From assembly GCA_009781815.1 (NCBI GenBank), contig WQVB01000015.1:1-12925 (forward strand): a DNA stretch of 12,925 nucleotides. The letters run 5' to 3'. The notes below the pieces were generated by a model. That model searched no databases. It was not told where the DNA came from and saw nothing but the letters and a program-made list of their open reading frames with translations. Positions within the stretch are counted from its first letter, which is position 1; each line of letters opens with the position of its first letter. The translations under genes and the position numbers were made by a program. Below are positions 12,106 to 12,925 of the stretch, in pieces. Origin of the DNA: Defluviitaleaceae bacterium (GTDB taxonomy: Bacteria; Bacillota; Clostridia; Lachnospirales; WRAX01).

Positions 12106-12925
12106 CTAAGCCTTCAGCCTTTCTACCTCCACCCGCTTTTGTTCAGCACTCCAAGTATCGCCATAAAGCTGCTCCACGGCCGTCTCTACGCTTATAACGC
12201 CACCAGCAACACCTCTAGCCACAGCCTCTATCTGAGCATCAAATGTAGGCGTAGCATACTCTCCAAACTCTACAGTAGCCTCATAGCTACCAACCTCAAA
12301 GCCGTTAATAGCATCATCAAAAGCAAGCACCCTTTCAACCAACTTCTTGATACACCCTCTAAGAGCACCTATAATCTTGCCCCTAGTATACAATGTGGCC
12401 TTCTCCCTCTCTCGTTGGGCCGCCGCATTGTCATTCCTCCTAAGGTCAATCCCAAGGGTAGCAGGTGCAACAATCCCCTGCAAAGCCATGGTCAAAAAGC
12501 TTGCATAGCTAGCCTCAAAAGCAGAAGTAGCAATACTGGGCTGCACAATCTTCACCGAGTTATCCGCCCCCTCGCTCAAATCCATCTGAGTTTGAATAAA
12601 CCTGCTTTGAAAAGGGTTTAACCCCTTAACACGCCCGCTTCTAGCGTCTCTAGGCAAATACTGGTTAGGTATATACTTTTGCACTCGACCATCTCTCAAA
12701 GCATCCACCCAGGTAGACACAATCTCATCCAAAGCATCAAAAGCCCCTATCTTGCCATCGAATATAGACTTACCCCTGCCAGTAAACTTAGGGCTAGCCT
12801 CAAACATCAAAGGCACAGCTAAATTAAAGCCCAATTGATGTTTTATGCCATCACCAACGCCATCTTTGGTATAACGCTCTAAAATCTCGACCTCATGCCC
12901 CTTTTCATCCACGGCGGTCTTAGTA
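12106..12925 (-). CDS. Phage portal protein, C-terminal part (start beyond the window)
   Basis: Dodecameric ring at the capsid vertex through which DNA is packaged and ejected. The frame is open to the right edge, so about 273 C-terminal residues are seen of a protein usually around 450-500. A GTG at 12912 is internal, not the start. Recognisable parts are GRGKSIFDGKIGAFDALDEIVSTWVDALR, the RNDNAAAQREREKATLYTRGKIIGAL helix region and the end VISVETAVEQLYGDTWSAEQKRVEVERLKA, all typical of Firmicute siphophage (SPP1 gp6-like) portals. It is the first gene of the structural block in this window. The stop (12106-12108) is directly followed by repeat copy 3. Confidence 0.8.
   Translation of the reverse strand, partial: TKTAVDEKGHEVEILERYTKDGVGDGIKHQLGFNLAVPLMFEASPKFTGRGKSIFDGKIGAFDALDEIVSTWVDALRDGRVQKYIPNQYLPRDARSGRVKGLNPFQSRFIQTQMDLSEGADNSVKIVQPSIATSAFEASYASFLTMALQGIVAPATLGIDLRRNDNAAAQREREKATLYTRGKIIGALRGCIKKLVERVLAFDDAINGFEVGSYEATVEFGEYATPTFDAQIEAVARGVAGGVISVETAVEQLYGDTWSAEQKRVEVERLKA

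Larger units (their letters stand above)
8198..12925 (-). mobile_element. Defective prophage remnant (siphophage head and connector module)
   Basis: Nine minus-strand phage genes in canonical order from portal to tail tube, then a truncated holin. The tail chaperone, tape-measure, baseplate/fibre and endolysin genes that should lie between tail tube and host DNA are missing, replaced by about 250 bases of dispersed repeats. The right end lies beyond the window; terminase and lysogeny genes may follow there. No attachment site or tRNA was seen at the left end, so the boundary next to rex and the toxin-antitoxin unit is approximate. Confidence 0.8.

Noticed and set aside
12910..12912. GTG as the start of the portal gene
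   Set aside because: The frame is open beyond it to the window edge, no ribosome site precedes it, and the protein would lack more than a third of a normal portal.

Overview
The window looks like chromosome from an endospore-forming, probably anaerobic, low-to-mid GC Firmicute (Clostridia-like). The reasons are a gerA-type germinant receptor operon, a Rex redox repressor, strong AGGAGG ribosome binding sites and Firmicute-type siphophage genes. I cannot name a genus from the sequence alone.

Layout. (1) 1-3903, minus strand: germinant receptor operon gerAA-gerAB-gerC. gerC runs off the left edge, and a 125-bp triple-palindrome repeat sits between gerAA and gerAB. (2) 4021-6020, plus strand, divergent from the ger operon: a MacB/LolCDE-type ABC ATPase and an FtsX-fold permease with overlapping genes. 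(3) 6021-6367: no gene, two MITE-like inverted-repeat elements. (4) 6368-7755, plus strand: an OmpR-family response regulator with no partner kinase, then rex. (5) 7756-8197: a compact locus that reads as a complete type I toxin-antitoxin system. It has a 44-codon membrane-peptide gene under a consensus promoter, a convergent antisense RNA under a second consensus promoter, and a terminator for each RNA. (6) 8198-12925, minus strand: remnant of a siphophage-type prophage. In transcription order it holds portal (cut by the window edge), a 66-aa protein, major capsid, four head-tail connector/completion proteins, tail tube, a repeat-filled scar and a 5'-truncated holin. Tail chaperones, tape measure, baseplate and endolysin are absent between tail tube and rex, so this block is defective.

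The two most interesting items are not ordinary protein genes. The first is the antisense toxin-antitoxin locus. Its antitoxin terminator lies inside the toxin coding sequence, and a 29-bp palindrome covers the toxin -10 box. The second is a dispersed repeat in three copies (2283-2407, 10770-10867, 11992-12102). Each copy has the same order, two variable perfect hairpins followed by a constant core framed by an inverted repeat. The stem sequences differ between copies while pairing is kept, which suggests selection on a folded RNA or single-stranded DNA form. Two copies lie in the prophage operon and one in the ger operon, always between cistrons.

How the genes fit together: the ger proteins would form a germinant receptor in the spore inner membrane; the ABC pair would export a substrate or peptide; the response regulator and Rex are transcription factors that may share a transcript; the toxin-antitoxin unit is typical cargo beside prophage DNA.
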